In this document: positions 7,552 to 15,990 of the stretch, piece by piece
Position numbering within the stretch: the stretch's first letter is position 1
How the letters are laid out: every line of letters starts with the position of its first letter
DNA from: Desulfuromonadales bacterium
Lineage (GTDB): Bacteria > Desulfobacterota > Desulfuromonadia > Desulfuromonadales > JAAXQG01
Direction: 5' to 3'
DNA length: 36,365 bases
Assembly (NCBI GenBank): GCA_012974445.1
Contig: JAAXQG010000192.1
Span: 1-36,365, forward strand
The notes under the pieces: generated by a model
What the model saw: the letters and a program-made list of their open reading frames with translations, nothing else
The model's database searches: none
Told to the model about the DNA's origin: nothing
Position numbers and translations under genes: made by a program

Positions 7552-8186
7552 CCATGCCTCGGGCTATTGTTTTTGATTGTGATGGAGTTTTATTCGAAAG
7601 CAAGGGGGCCAATCTTACCTATTATAATCGGATTCTCGGCGAGTTTGATGTGCCCCCGGTCTGTGCCGAAGATGCCGAGCGTGCCCATATCTGCCATACC
7701 GCGGCAAGTGCCGTGGTGCTTGCGTCCCTGATGCCCGAAGAACTGCTTGAGCAGGCACTGAGCTTTCTGGAAACCTTGGATTACCGGGAGTTCATTCCTT
7801 TTATGACCCCTTTTTCCGGAATGATCGAGGGCCTCGAAGCCTTGAGTCGTCAATTTCCCCTGGCCATGGCGACCAATCGGGGAAGAAGCGTCTCCCATGT
7901 GCTGCAGGACTTCGATATCGCCAGATACTTTTCCGTCGTGGTCAGCAGCCGGGATGTTCCAAGGCCCAAGCCTTATCCGGATATGCTTTACCATGCGGCA
8001 GAAAGGTTGGCAGTACTTCCAGGGGAGCTTCTTTTTATCGGGGATTCGGAGCTGGATTGGCAGGCAGCACGGGCCGCTGAGGTGCCCTTTGTGGGCTTCG
8101 GCCGTTCTTTTGAGGGCAGTGCCCGGGTCACCAGTCATGACGAGCTGGTGGCCCGGATTCTGGATGGGACTACTTCAGCTTCTTGA
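7548..8186 (+). CDS. HAD-superfamily hydrolase (phosphoglycolate phosphatase-like)
   Basis: A 212-aa protein with the HAD motifs in order: FDCDGVLF (nucleophile Asp10, Asp12), a helical cap, ATNRGRS (motif II), the lysine in RPKPYPDM (motif III) and GDSELDWQAARAA (motif IV). This layout is that of the Gph/PgmB-like small-molecule phosphatases. The substrate cannot be told from the sequence. The start overlaps the lgt stop (ATGA). The 3' end overlaps the oppositely directed rsbW-like gene by 17 bp, and no terminator is visible between the two convergent genes. Confidence 0.88.
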   Translation: MTMPRAIVFDCDGVLFESKGANLTYYNRILGEFDVPPVCAEDAERAHICHTAASAVVLASLMPEELLEQALSFLETLDYREFIPFMTPFSGMIEGLEALSRQFPLAMATNRGRSVSHVLQDFDIARYFSVVVSSRDVPRPKPYPDMLYHAAERLAVLPGELLFIGDSELDWQAARAAEVPFVGFGRSFEGSARVTSHDELVARILDGTTSAS

Positions 8187-8598
8187 TCATCTCGAGCACA
8201 TGGCCGTTGGAGCAGGGAGCGTAGCTTACCCGGTCCATCAGTGAATGGATGATGAAGATTCCTCGTCCATGTTCATCGAGATTGCCCGTAAGGCGGTTCC
8301 TTTTGGGGGGGAGGCTGATGTCGAAACCCTGCCCCTGGTCATACACATAGATGCAGAGTTCCTGGTCACGGATCTGAATCTTGACATGGACTTCTTTGTC
8401 AGGGTCATGTTCGTTGGCGTGAATGATGGCATTGGCCATGGCTTCGGTCAGCACCGTGTTGATCTGGTAGGCAAGTTCTTCCCTGTCACCCTTGAATTTT
8501 CTCAGAGTGCGGGCAACATCCTCCCCTATCTTGCCGATCAGCCCCAGGTATCGGGTCTGATTTGGCACCTTGATGTCGACCTCAATGGTTTCTTTCAT
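8170..8598 (-). CDS. RsbW/SpoIIAB-type anti-sigma factor or serine kinase (GHKL ATPase)
   Basis: A 142-aa stand-alone histidine-kinase-like ATPase. Visible boxes are N (LTEAMANAIIHANEHDP), G1 (VYDQGQGFDI) and G2 (DEHGRGIFIIHSLMD). Proteins of this class phosphorylate an RsbV-type partner on serine and can also bind a sigma factor or another target. The ATG at 8598 has GGGGGAGC just before it; an upstream TTG at 8628 would overlap the preceding gene and is not needed. It lies 26 bp behind the STAS gene and downstream of the PP2C phosphatase gene on the same strand, so the three look like one signalling unit. No sigma factor gene is present nearby, so the target is unknown. Confidence 0.88.
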   Translation of the reverse strand: MKETIEVDIKVPNQTRYLGLIGKIGEDVARTLRKFKGDREELAYQINTVLTEAMANAIIHANEHDPDKEVHVKIQIRDQELCIYVYDQGQGFDISLPPKRNRLTGNLDEHGRGIFIIHSLMDRVSYAPCSNGHVLEMIKKLK

Positions 8599-8624
8599 CG
8601 CTCCCCCGTTCAGGCGGACAGGAC

Positions 8625-8960
8625 TCAAAAGCTCCCGAGAGCCTCCTGGGCATCGGAGTAGATTTCAAAAACCCGATGAAGTCGGGTCAGTTCAAACATG
8701 GATTTGACCTGAGGCTGCAGTCCGCAGAGCTTGAGTACGCCGTTACGGGAACTGGCATTTTTAAAGCCGGAAACCAGAGCCCCGAGACCGGAGGAGTCCA
8801 CAAAGCGGACATCGTTAAGGTCGATGAGGATATTGTTTTTGTCTTCTTCGAAAAGAGCGAGCATCCGGGCCTTGAGTTCACCGCTATTGTGGGCGTCAAG
8901 CCGCTCTTCTTTGACTTCGATCAGGACAACATCACCTTTGTCGTCAACCTGGATAACCAT
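8625..8960 (-). CDS. RsbV/SpoIIAA-type anti-sigma factor antagonist (STAS domain)
   Basis: A 111-aa single STAS domain. The phosphorylation loop FVDSSGLGALV carries Ser56 and Ser57, one of which is the expected target of the neighbouring kinase. When dephosphorylated, the protein should bind the RsbW-like partner and release that partner's target. The ATG at 8960 follows GGAGGCATAAAA; the longer frame starting at 9002 lacks a ribosome site. It lies 110 bp downstream of the phosphatase gene with a possible promoter in the gap, so it may be made both with the phosphatase and independently. Confidence 0.92.
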   Translation of the reverse strand: MVIQVDDKGDVVLIEVKEERLDAHNSGELKARMLALFEEDKNNILIDLNDVRFVDSSGLGALVSGFKNASSRNGVLKLCGLQPQVKSMFELTRLHRVFEIYSDAQEALGSF

Positions 8961-9023
8961 TTTTATGCCTCCGGAAATTTGATTGGTTAGTGGGCTAAGC
9001 ACTTAATTGAGTACAACGACATT

Positions 9024-9052
9024 ATGATTCACAGAATATCACAATTTATCAA
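9024..9052 (-). promoter_or_regulatory. Possible promoter for the rsbV-rsbW pair
   Basis: On the - strand, TTGATA (9052-9047) and AATCAT (9029-9024) are separated by 17 bases in the AT-rich gap before the STAS gene. The -35 is good and the -10 matches four of six positions. Confidence 0.3.
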
Positions 9053-9070
9053 TTCTCCGCCATTTTTCTC

Positions 9071-12000
9071 TCATTTGTCAGCGTTGGTAATCGCGACACT
9101 CATCACAACCAGACTGACGTCGTCCTCGAAGTGTCGTACCCCGGTAAATAAACGGACCTGTTCAAAAATATTGTCGATGATCAGCTGGGGTTCCTGATCC
9201 TTTAATTCTATTAAAAGCGATTTGAGGCGCTCGGTCCCGAAGAAGTCTCCCGAAGCATTTTCTGCTTCGATAATCCCGTCGGTGTACATCAGCAACAGAT
9301 CGCCAGGCTCCAGTTGAGTTTGGGGCTCATGGAAATCAACCTCTGGAAGGATTCCCAGGATCAACCCTTCGGCGTCAAGTTCATCAATATGGTTGTTTTG
9401 TCTGCACAGCAGCGGGGGATTATGCCCTGCGCTGGCATAGGTCATATGGCCCGAAGTGACGTCGTAGCGTAGATAAAACATGGTGATGAACAGTTCGGCC
9501 CGGGAGAGATCCTCGTAAAAGAAGGAGTTGACCTCCTGCAGCACTTTGGACGGAGAGGGCAGAGAACTCGCTTTTGCCTGGATGAAGGTACGGGTCTGGG
9601 CCATGATCAGAGCTGCGCCTACGTTATGGCCTGAAACATCCGCGATCACAAGGTCAAGCTTGCCATCATCGCGTTTAAGGAAGTCGTAATAGTCTCCACC
9701 GACCTGACGGGCTGGAACGCAGATGCCAGCCAGCTCGATGCCGCTGAGCTCCGGGGTGGCGGCGGGCAGGAGGCCCAGTTGTATATTTTTAGCGATGAGC
9801 ATTTCCCGATCATGTTCCCGGGCACTGATGAGCTCTCTCGTCTGATCGGCGTTGCGTATGGCGATGCCGATCTGACTGGCGATGCTGTTGAAAAGCTCAA
9901 GAAACTCTTCTGTGAAGATCCCCTTGGCGCTTCGGGAGAAGGCTGAAAGCACCCCGACGGTCTCCCCCTCGATGCCGATGGGAGCGTGGGCAAAGGACTT
10001 GATTCCCTCGCGGTGGATCACCACGGCAGTTCTGGGCTTGTCCATGAAATCCGTGTCATTGACTACCGTCGCCGTGTTCGTCAGAAAGGTGGACCCGATA
10101 TAGGTCTCCATGTCCACGGCGCGCTCCGATTCACCCAGATGCTCAGAGGTCATCCCTTTCTGGCTTCGAACGGTAAGAGAATTTGACTCTTTGTCAATAA
10201 TTCGGATAACGGCCAGGTCGAATATGAACTGGCGCTGAAGTACTTCCAGGGTATCGTCAAGAATGGTCTGAAGCAGGTTGCCGTTGGCAACGGCGGCGGC
10301 GACCTCGTAGAGGACTCCCAGCTGTTCGCGACTGCGGGTGCGGCTGTGGGTTACTGAGCCGAAGATGTCAAAAACATCTTCCATGGTGCTGCCTCGGGTC
10401 GAGAGGTAGTTGTCGATAATGATTCGAGCCGGAGCGGCTCCGACAGATCCCGCAAGGGTTTTTTCGGTGAAACGTTTGAGGCTGGGCAGCTCGAATTCCG
10501 TCAGACTTCCCCGTTCGTCGATTTCCCGGTTTTCAGACAGATATTGCGCAATGGCGCTGTGAGCCTGTTTTTCGCCGATGAATTTGCGCATCAGGTCGAC
10601 AAACTCCATGACCGTAGGGGCCTTGCTGATACGTTTGAGTCGGGGCTCCTGGTCTCTGTTCTGGAAAACATCGATAAATTTGTCGGCCTGCTCCACCTCC
10701 ACCTCGGATCGGCCGGTCAATAGTGAACAGCTCAGGTAAGCTCCGATGTTGAAGAACAGAGTCCAGAACAGGGAGTGACTCCAGAGGTCCAGCCCGGTGA
10801 GGCCAAAAAGCTCCAGAGGTCGCAGCTGGGAAAATCCGAAAAGACCTTTGTCGAGAATGTCGCTTGCCAGCCAGCCTGATCGGACGAAGGAGGGGATCAG
10901 CAGGGTGTAGAACCAGAGGATAAATCCCAGAAGAATCCCGAAGGTTGCTCCCCAGTGATTGCCTCGTCTCCAGTAAAGCCCGCCGATTAACGCCGGTGCG
11001 AACTGGGATGCGGCAATAAAAGAGGTCAGCCCTATGTTCACCAGGGCGTAGGACTCGCCGATGATCCTGTAATAAAAATAGCCCAGAAAAATTACCCCGG
11101 CCACGCCCAGACGTTTGATGTTGATCAACAGCCCGGAATAATCATGTTCTTCCAGTTTTTTTCGTAGCAGCAGGGGCATGACAAGGTGGTTCAGTATCAT
11201 GGTGGACAGGGTTATGGAGGAGACCATGACCATTCCCGCCGCCGCCGATATGCCTCCGATGAACACGAAGAGGGCCAGCCAGGGGTAGCCGGAGATAAGG
11301 GGAAGCTCAATGACGAAGAAATCGGCCCTTGAGGTATCCCCCCCGGTCAGCAGCAGTCCCCCCAGAGCGATGGGGATGACAAAAATGTTGATGATAAAGA
11401 GATAGGCGGGAAAGCGCCACATGGCTCCCTTGATATGTGATTCACTCGAGTTCTCCACGACCATGACGTGAAACTGTCGGGGCAGGAACATGGCCGCCAG
11501 CATCGAGGCCGTCGTCAGTGAAAACCAGCTGATATAGGAGGTGTTGGCTCCGTTGAGTACAAAGAGGTCCTGTTTCTCGGGGAACTGCTGAGCAAAGCGT
11601 TCAAAGATATCCACAGGTCCATCAAAGAGGCCAAAGGTGATAAAGGCACCCACGCTGACAAAGGCTACGATCTTGACAAGGGCCTCCAGCGCCAGAGTCA
11701 TCACCAGGCCGGAGTGGCGCTCCGTGGCGTCCAGAGAGCGTGTCCCGAAAAGGATCGAGAAAATGCACATCAGGATCGCTGCAAAAAAAGCTGAGTCAAC
11801 AAAGGGGGGCAGGGCCGGTATCCAGGCGCTGAGTATTTCACTGCGGGCGCCCGAGGTGAGAATATCGAAGCTCATGGCCACCGCTTTGAGCTGCAGGGCG
11901 ATGTAGGGCATGATTCCCAGCACCGCAAAGAGGGTGATGATTGCACCGAGGCTCGCCGATTTGCCGTAACGACTCGAGATGAAGTCGGCGATGCTGACGA

Positions 12001-12295
12001 TGTTCTGCTCTTTGCTGACGCGGACCATTTTTCGTAGCAAAAACCACCAGGTGAAACAGATCAGAGTGGGACCGATGTAGATGCAGAGAAAGTCGAGACC
12101 GTTGGTCGCGGCTCGCCCCACGCTTCCGTAGAAGGTCCAGGAGGTGGCGTAAACTGCAAGGGAGAGGGAGTAGATGTGAACGTTGTCGGTCAGGCTGCGC
12201 CCCTGAGCTCTTCGGCGATCAGCATATTGGGCCACCACAAAGAGCAAGCCGAAGTAACAAAGCGTCGTCAGCGCGACAATCTCAACGGAGATCAT
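9071..12295 (-). CDS. SLC5 symporter-STAC-GAF-PP2C (SpoIIE-type) phosphatase fusion
   Basis: A 1074-aa membrane protein. Residues 1 to about 530 form a sodium:solute symporter-like domain (PutP/SLC5 type, about 13 hydrophobic segments, with the early block YATSWTFYGSVG). Residues about 555-640 resemble the STAC linker of CbrA-type sensor kinases (FVDLMRKFIG, then TLAGSVGAAPARIII). A GAF domain follows at about 655-815, then a PP2C/SpoIIE domain at about 830-1070 with metal-binding motifs VGGDYYDF, VIADVSGHNVGAALIM, MYTDGIIEA and DDVSLVVM. In CbrA relatives the output is a histidine kinase; here it is a serine phosphatase, and the next genes encode RsbV- and RsbW-like proteins. I infer that substrate binding or transport controls dephosphorylation of the STAS protein. 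The start overlaps the stop of the 80-aa membrane protein (ATGA). Confidence 0.9.
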   Translation of the reverse strand: MISVEIVALTTLCYFGLLFVVAQYADRRRAQGRSLTDNVHIYSLSLAVYATSWTFYGSVGRAATNGLDFLCIYIGPTLICFTWWFLLRKMVRVSKEQNIVSIADFISSRYGKSASLGAIITLFAVLGIMPYIALQLKAVAMSFDILTSGARSEILSAWIPALPPFVDSAFFAAILMCIFSILFGTRSLDATERHSGLVMTLALEALVKIVAFVSVGAFITFGLFDGPVDIFERFAQQFPEKQDLFVLNGANTSYISWFSLTTASMLAAMFLPRQFHVMVVENSSESHIKGAMWRFPAYLFIINIFVIPIALGGLLLTGGDTSRADFFVIELPLISGYPWLALFVFIGGISAAAGMVMVSSITLSTMILNHLVMPLLLRKKLEEHDYSGLLINIKRLGVAGVIFLGYFYYRIIGESYALVNIGLTSFIAASQFAPALIGGLYWRRGNHWGATFGILLGFILWFYTLLIPSFVRSGWLASDILDKGLFGFSQLRPLELFGLTGLDLWSHSLFWTLFFNIGAYLSCSLLTGRSEVEVEQADKFIDVFQNRDQEPRLKRISKAPTVMEFVDLMRKFIGEKQAHSAIAQYLSENREIDERGSLTEFELPSLKRFTEKTLAGSVGAAPARIIIDNYLSTRGSTMEDVFDIFGSVTHSRTRSREQLGVLYEVAAAVANGNLLQTILDDTLEVLQRQFIFDLAVIRIIDKESNSLTVRSQKGMTSEHLGESERAVDMETYIGSTFLTNTATVVNDTDFMDKPRTAVVIHREGIKSFAHAPIGIEGETVGVLSAFSRSAKGIFTEEFLELFNSIASQIGIAIRNADQTRELISAREHDREMLIAKNIQLGLLPAATPELSGIELAGICVPARQVGGDYYDFLKRDDGKLDLVIADVSGHNVGAALIMAQTRTFIQAKASSLPSPSKVLQEVNSFFYEDLSRAELFITMFYLRYDVTSGHMTYASAGHNPPLLCRQNNHIDELDAEGLILGILPEVDFHEPQTQLEPGDLLLMYTDGIIEAENASGDFFGTERLKSLLIELKDQEPQLIIDNIFEQVRLFTGVRHFEDDVSLVVMSVAITNADK

Positions 12296-12534
12296 GGTTG
12301 CTGCCCTTGCTCGTCGGTATCGTCAGAATTGAGGTGGTGGGAAAAAAGAAAAATCACAAAAATAGACGCAGGCCAGCCCACCAGAATATAAAGCACCAGC
12401 AGCGGAATGCCCAGGAACAGGGATGCCTTGTTGAATATCTGGATGAACGGATAGTTCAGCATGATGATGCCCAGAATGAAGCAGATGATCCAGGCTTCGC
12501 GCAGGGCGCCGGGTCGCTTCGGTTTCATGGCCAT
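12292..12534 (-). CDS. Small two-helix membrane protein, probable partner of the symporter-like sensor
   Basis: An 80-aa protein with a short basic start, two hydrophobic segments (about 15-35 and 41-64) and a polar tail. Its layout recalls the small subunits encoded beside some SLC5 symporters (DUF4212- or DUF997-like), but I do not recognise the family. It overlaps both neighbours: it starts within the last codons of the kinase fusion gene and its stop overlaps the symporter-phosphatase start. This implies tight co-translation, and I infer a physical partner. The start could be 12534 or 12528; GAGAGG precedes the first at short spacing. Confidence 0.75.
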   Translation of the reverse strand: MAMKPKRPGALREAWIICFILGIIMLNYPFIQIFNKASLFLGIPLLVLYILVGWPASIFVIFLFSHHLNSDDTDEQGQQP

Positions 12535-14087
12535 TGGAACCTCTCGAGTACCTCGGATAATACAAGATTGGAATTGTACTCGATTCCCAGGGAGCTGTCG
12601 ACCGGCAAGACCCCGGGCTCGGAGTCTGGAGTTTCAAATAGGGCCGTCTGACTTTTGAGCAGCTCGGCACGGCCGTCCGAGGGGTCAAGTCCCTGCGCCT
12701 GGCGCCTTTGCAGGCGCTCCAGAGCGATCTGGTCGGGGCAGTCGATATGCAGAGTCAGGCAGGGGACTCCCAGCTGCTGCGCCGCCTGTCGGAAACTCTC
12801 CCGGTGGTTTCTTCGACAGAAGGAAGCATCGATAATGACGGATCTGCCCAGACTCAGATGCTCTCGGCTGCGCTTCAGGAGTTCTTCGTAGATTCGCTCG
12901 CTGTTGCCGGGACTGTAGATCCCCTCTCCAAAGGGGTCGTGACAGCTCTGGCCGGGGGGCATGGCGATGAGCTCTTTGCGAAGTACGTCGGAGCGTATGA
13001 TGATCGAAGACAGCTTCTGCGTCAGTGCCGACCCCAGGGTGCTCTTTCCCACCCCCATTCGTCCGCACAGCAGGATCATCGTCGGCGGTACAAGGTAGGA
13101 GGCGGCCAGCGCAAAGTAGCTCCGTGCCCTCTTTGCGGCTTGCTCGCGCAGTTGCTCTGAGGCATCCGTCGAGCTGAAAAGCAGGGCTTCCACCTTGCCC
13201 CTTACAAAGGCGCGGTACAGCTTGTAGAAGGGCAGCAGAGCTTGAAGTCCCAGGTCCTGCGTCGCCTCGATGTAGCTCTCCAGAAGTCGCCTCGCCAGAT
13301 CGAAACGTTCGTTGAACTCCAGATCCATGAGCAAAAAGGCCAGGTCCGAGGCGGTGTCACTGATGCGGAACTCGCGGTTGAATTCGATGCAGTCATAAAT
13401 GCAGAATGGGGTGCTCAGGCAGATATGCTGGGTGTGGAGGTCGCCGTGGTTCTCACGGACAAAGCCCTCAAGCTGCCGCTGCCTGAGCCAGGAGCGCCGA
13501 TCCTGGAACATCTTTTCAACGTACAGATGGGCTGCATTCAAACAGGGGGAGGGCAGCAGCTCCCCCACGAAGGGGGTGACCTGGGTGAAATTCTCCTCCC
13601 AGTTCAGACACATGCGCCGGACGTCATCCTCCTTAGGGGCCTCATGAATAACGGGTGCTCCCCGGTGCAGTTGCGCCAGGTGCCGGGCCAGTTCTTCCAT
13701 GCGCCGGTCAAGTCCGGGAGTCTTTTGATCAATCAGGTGGCTGAGCATCAGATGCTCGGGTAGTCTTCGCATCACGACGGCATATTCCAGAACCTTACCC
13801 GGTCCGCCGATCTTTATTCGACCTGCTTCCTGGCACAGGGCAGCGACCTCAAGGTAGTGATCAGGGCAGAACCTGCGGTTCAGACGCAGTTCTTCCTGGC
13901 AGAAGTGCAGTCTTTTCTTCAGAGAGCTGAAATCCAGAAAACCGAAGTTAACCGCTTTCTTGATCTTGTAGACCCGATCTCCGGCCAGGTACACTCTTGA
14001 GATATGGGTCTGCCTGAACTCCACCTCATCGACCTTGTGGGTGTAGGTGGAGGGGGCGAGCATGGCGTTGTGAAGACGATGGTTCAT
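12525..14087 (-). CDS. Aminoglycoside phosphotransferase-like / P-loop kinase two-domain protein
   Basis: A 520-aa protein with two kinase-like halves. The N-terminal half resembles the APH fold, with ENHGDLHTQHIC followed by DTASDLAFLLMDLEF as catalytic and metal-binding loops. The C-terminal half (about 335-520) is a small P-loop kinase with Walker A GRMGVGKST and the lid-like FCRRNHRESFR. This combination is a known conserved family (COG2187 joined to COG0645) of unknown substrate, and there is no direct evidence for antibiotic resistance. It is the first gene of the - strand signalling run, behind a good promoter, and overlaps the next gene. Confidence 0.85.
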   Translation of the reverse strand: MNHRLHNAMLAPSTYTHKVDEVEFRQTHISRVYLAGDRVYKIKKAVNFGFLDFSSLKKRLHFCQEELRLNRRFCPDHYLEVAALCQEAGRIKIGGPGKVLEYAVVMRRLPEHLMLSHLIDQKTPGLDRRMEELARHLAQLHRGAPVIHEAPKEDDVRRMCLNWEENFTQVTPFVGELLPSPCLNAAHLYVEKMFQDRRSWLRQRQLEGFVRENHGDLHTQHICLSTPFCIYDCIEFNREFRISDTASDLAFLLMDLEFNERFDLARRLLESYIEATQDLGLQALLPFYKLYRAFVRGKVEALLFSSTDASEQLREQAAKRARSYFALAASYLVPPTMILLCGRMGVGKSTLGSALTQKLSSIIIRSDVLRKELIAMPPGQSCHDPFGEGIYSPGNSERIYEELLKRSREHLSLGRSVIIDASFCRRNHRESFRQAAQQLGVPCLTLHIDCPDQIALERLQRRQAQGLDPSDGRAELLKSQTALFETPDSEPGVLPVDSSLGIEYNSNLVLSEVLERFQWP

Positions 14088-14129
14088 ACTGCCTGCGCTT
14101 TCTTGTTTTCTAACTGGATGATTTTACAT

Positions 14130-14157
14130 ATTTTAATGCTTCTTTTCCCACTGTAAA
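14130..14157 (-). promoter_or_regulatory. Likely promoter of the - strand signalling operon
   Basis: On the - strand, TTTACA (14157-14152) and TAAAAT (14135-14130) are 16 bases apart; each matches five of six consensus positions. The site is 43 bp before the start codon at 14087. Confidence 0.5.
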
Positions 14158-14184
14158 GACAAGGCCCCAAACTACCTTCCGGGT

Positions 14185-14213
14185 TTGACGCCCTCGGGCT
14201 GTTGTGATAGCTT
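14185..14213 (+). promoter_or_regulatory. Possible promoter of the TPR lipoprotein operon
   Basis: TTGACG (14185-14190) is a strong -35. At 17-base spacing the -10 is a weak TAGCTT (14208-14213). It lies in the divergent intergenic region, about 50 bp before the ATG at 14263. Confidence 0.3.
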
Positions 14214-14262
14214 CCCTCTGGATTAAAGCTCCTTCTTTTTAGCGTGGAAAGCACCCCCCCTA

Positions 14263-15990
14263 ATGACTCTTCCTCCGCGTTTTTCCCTGTCGGCTCTGAT
14301 GCTCCTTTGCGCTATGTTTCTGGGGGCCTGTGCTTTGAGATCTTCGCCGGTGATTGATTCCGAGGCCCCTGATCTTTCCGGTTACGAGTCCCGACTGGTC
14401 GATCATGAGGCCAAGGCCCTCTACCTTTTTGCCCGGTACGCCTTGCTGGCTGCCCAGGGAGATCTCGGTGCAGCAGAGCTAAGCCTCTCTGAGGCCTTGA
14501 GGCTCGATCCCTCCTCTTCGCACCTCCAAATGACGCAAGCCCGACTCTCCCGCAGGCTGGGCAATTCGGAGGATGCTATCGCCCAGGCCCTCACCCTGCT
14601 CGATGATGAAAATTACGGTCGCGAGGCTCTGCTCATGCTCGGCAGTCTGCATTTGAGCCTCGATGAGAACCTGTTGGCGGCTGACTATTATCGCCGCGCC
14701 CTCGAGCTTGATCCTTCCAGGGAGGATGTCTATCTTCACCTGGCAACGACCCTGGCCCGATCAGGAAGTGCCGCCGATGCTCAGGAGGTGCTCTCCATTC
14801 TGGTTGAGCGCTGGCCCGGCTCTTTCATGGGGCACTATTACCGCGCGCGACTCTACCGGGAGATGGGCGAACTGGATGCATCCGAGGACTCACTGCTTCG
14901 AGTTCTAGAGCTGGAGCCGAGCTTTGAATCAGGCTATCAGGAACTCGGTGAAATCTATCTCGCAAGGCAAAAGGGGACAGAGGCCGTTGAGCTCTTTCGC
15001 AAAGCTCTGAAGTTACTTCCCGCCAGCAGCGTGCTGAGACATCTGCTCGCTCGTTCGCTCATTGCCCAGGGAGAGTATGGGGGGGCCTCTGAGCAGTTGC
15101 AGCTTTTGCTCAAGGCTGATCCTGAGGATGCCGAGGCCCTGCGAAAGCTTGGTTTGCTTCATTTTGAGTTAAAAGACTGGCCCAAGGCGGTGGAGGTCTT
15201 TGAAGCATTGCACAAGCTCAGGCCTGAGCAGGATCAGGGGGCCTACTACCTGGGAAGCGCCCTGGAAGAGCAGGGGCAAAGTGAGGAGGCGATCCGTGCT
15301 TTTTCCAAGGTCCCTGTTGCTTCGGAACTTTATCAGGATTCCCGGTTGCATATGGCTTACCTGTTTCATCGCATCGGGCAGACTGAAGCCGGTGTGGCTG
15401 TGCTGCAGGATGCGGCCCGGCGCCAGGATCCAAGCCTTGAGCTCTACCGTTATCTTGCCGCTCTTTATGAGGAGCAGGGGGTACTGGAGGCGGCCGCGAG
15501 CACGTTGCGTGAAGCGCTTCAAGCCTTTGCCGATGAGCCGGATATGGCATACCGCCTAGGCGTTGTGCTGGAGCGACTGGAAGATCGAGACGCCAGTGTC
15601 GATGCCCTGAAGCTGGCCCTTCAGATCGATCCCCATCACCTGGATGCCCTCAACCATCTGGCCTATGTCTACGCCGAGCAGGGAGAGTTTCTGGATCAGG
15701 CCCTGGTCATGGCTCAAAAGGCTATGGACATGGACGAGTCAGGGCATATCGTCGATACCCTCGGTTGGGTCAATTTTAAACTGAATCGGCTGGAAAAGGC
15801 CCGGGAGCTGCTGGAGCGGGCGGTTGCCCTGCTGCCGGAAGATCCGGTCGTTAATGATCATCTTGCCGATGTTTATCGAGCCCTCGGGTTGAAGTCTCAG
15901 GCCATGGAACTCTACCTCCGGGTGCTGGAGCTGGACGGAGCGGCGGAAAAAGTCCGGGAGAAACTCGAAGCCCTGGAGACCCTGCAATGA
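14263..15990 (+). CDS. TPR-repeat lipoprotein
   Basis: A 575-aa protein with a signal peptide and lipobox (MFLGAC, Cys23), then tandem tetratricopeptide repeats over almost the whole length. Repeat signatures such as YYRRALELDP, SLLRVLELEP, LFRKALKLLP and LKLALQIDP are evenly spaced. TPR lipoproteins of this size act as scaffolds at the periplasmic side of the membrane; the partner is not known. The stop overlaps the start of the DUF4292-like lipoprotein gene, and such pairs are common in Geobacter relatives. Both are candidates for an envelope assembly role. Confidence 0.88.
   Translation: MTLPPRFSLSALMLLCAMFLGACALRSSPVIDSEAPDLSGYESRLVDHEAKALYLFARYALLAAQGDLGAAELSLSEALRLDPSSSHLQMTQARLSRRLGNSEDAIAQALTLLDDENYGREALLMLGSLHLSLDENLLAADYYRRALELDPSREDVYLHLATTLARSGSAADAQEVLSILVERWPGSFMGHYYRARLYREMGELDASEDSLLRVLELEPSFESGYQELGEIYLARQKGTEAVELFRKALKLLPASSVLRHLLARSLIAQGEYGGASEQLQLLLKADPEDAEALRKLGLLHFELKDWPKAVEVFEALHKLRPEQDQGAYYLGSALEEQGQSEEAIRAFSKVPVASELYQDSRLHMAYLFHRIGQTEAGVAVLQDAARRQDPSLELYRYLAALYEEQGVLEAAASTLREALQAFADEPDMAYRLGVVLERLEDRDASVDALKLALQIDPHHLDALNHLAYVYAEQGEFLDQALVMAQKAMDMDESGHIVDTLGWVNFKLNRLEKARELLERAVALLPEDPVVNDHLADVYRALGLKSQAMELYLRVLELDGAAEKVREKLEALETLQ

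Noticed and set aside
8170-12534. Sigma factor gene regulated by the RsbV/RsbW-like pair
   Set aside because: None is present on either strand within the cluster or its flanks; the target remains unknown.
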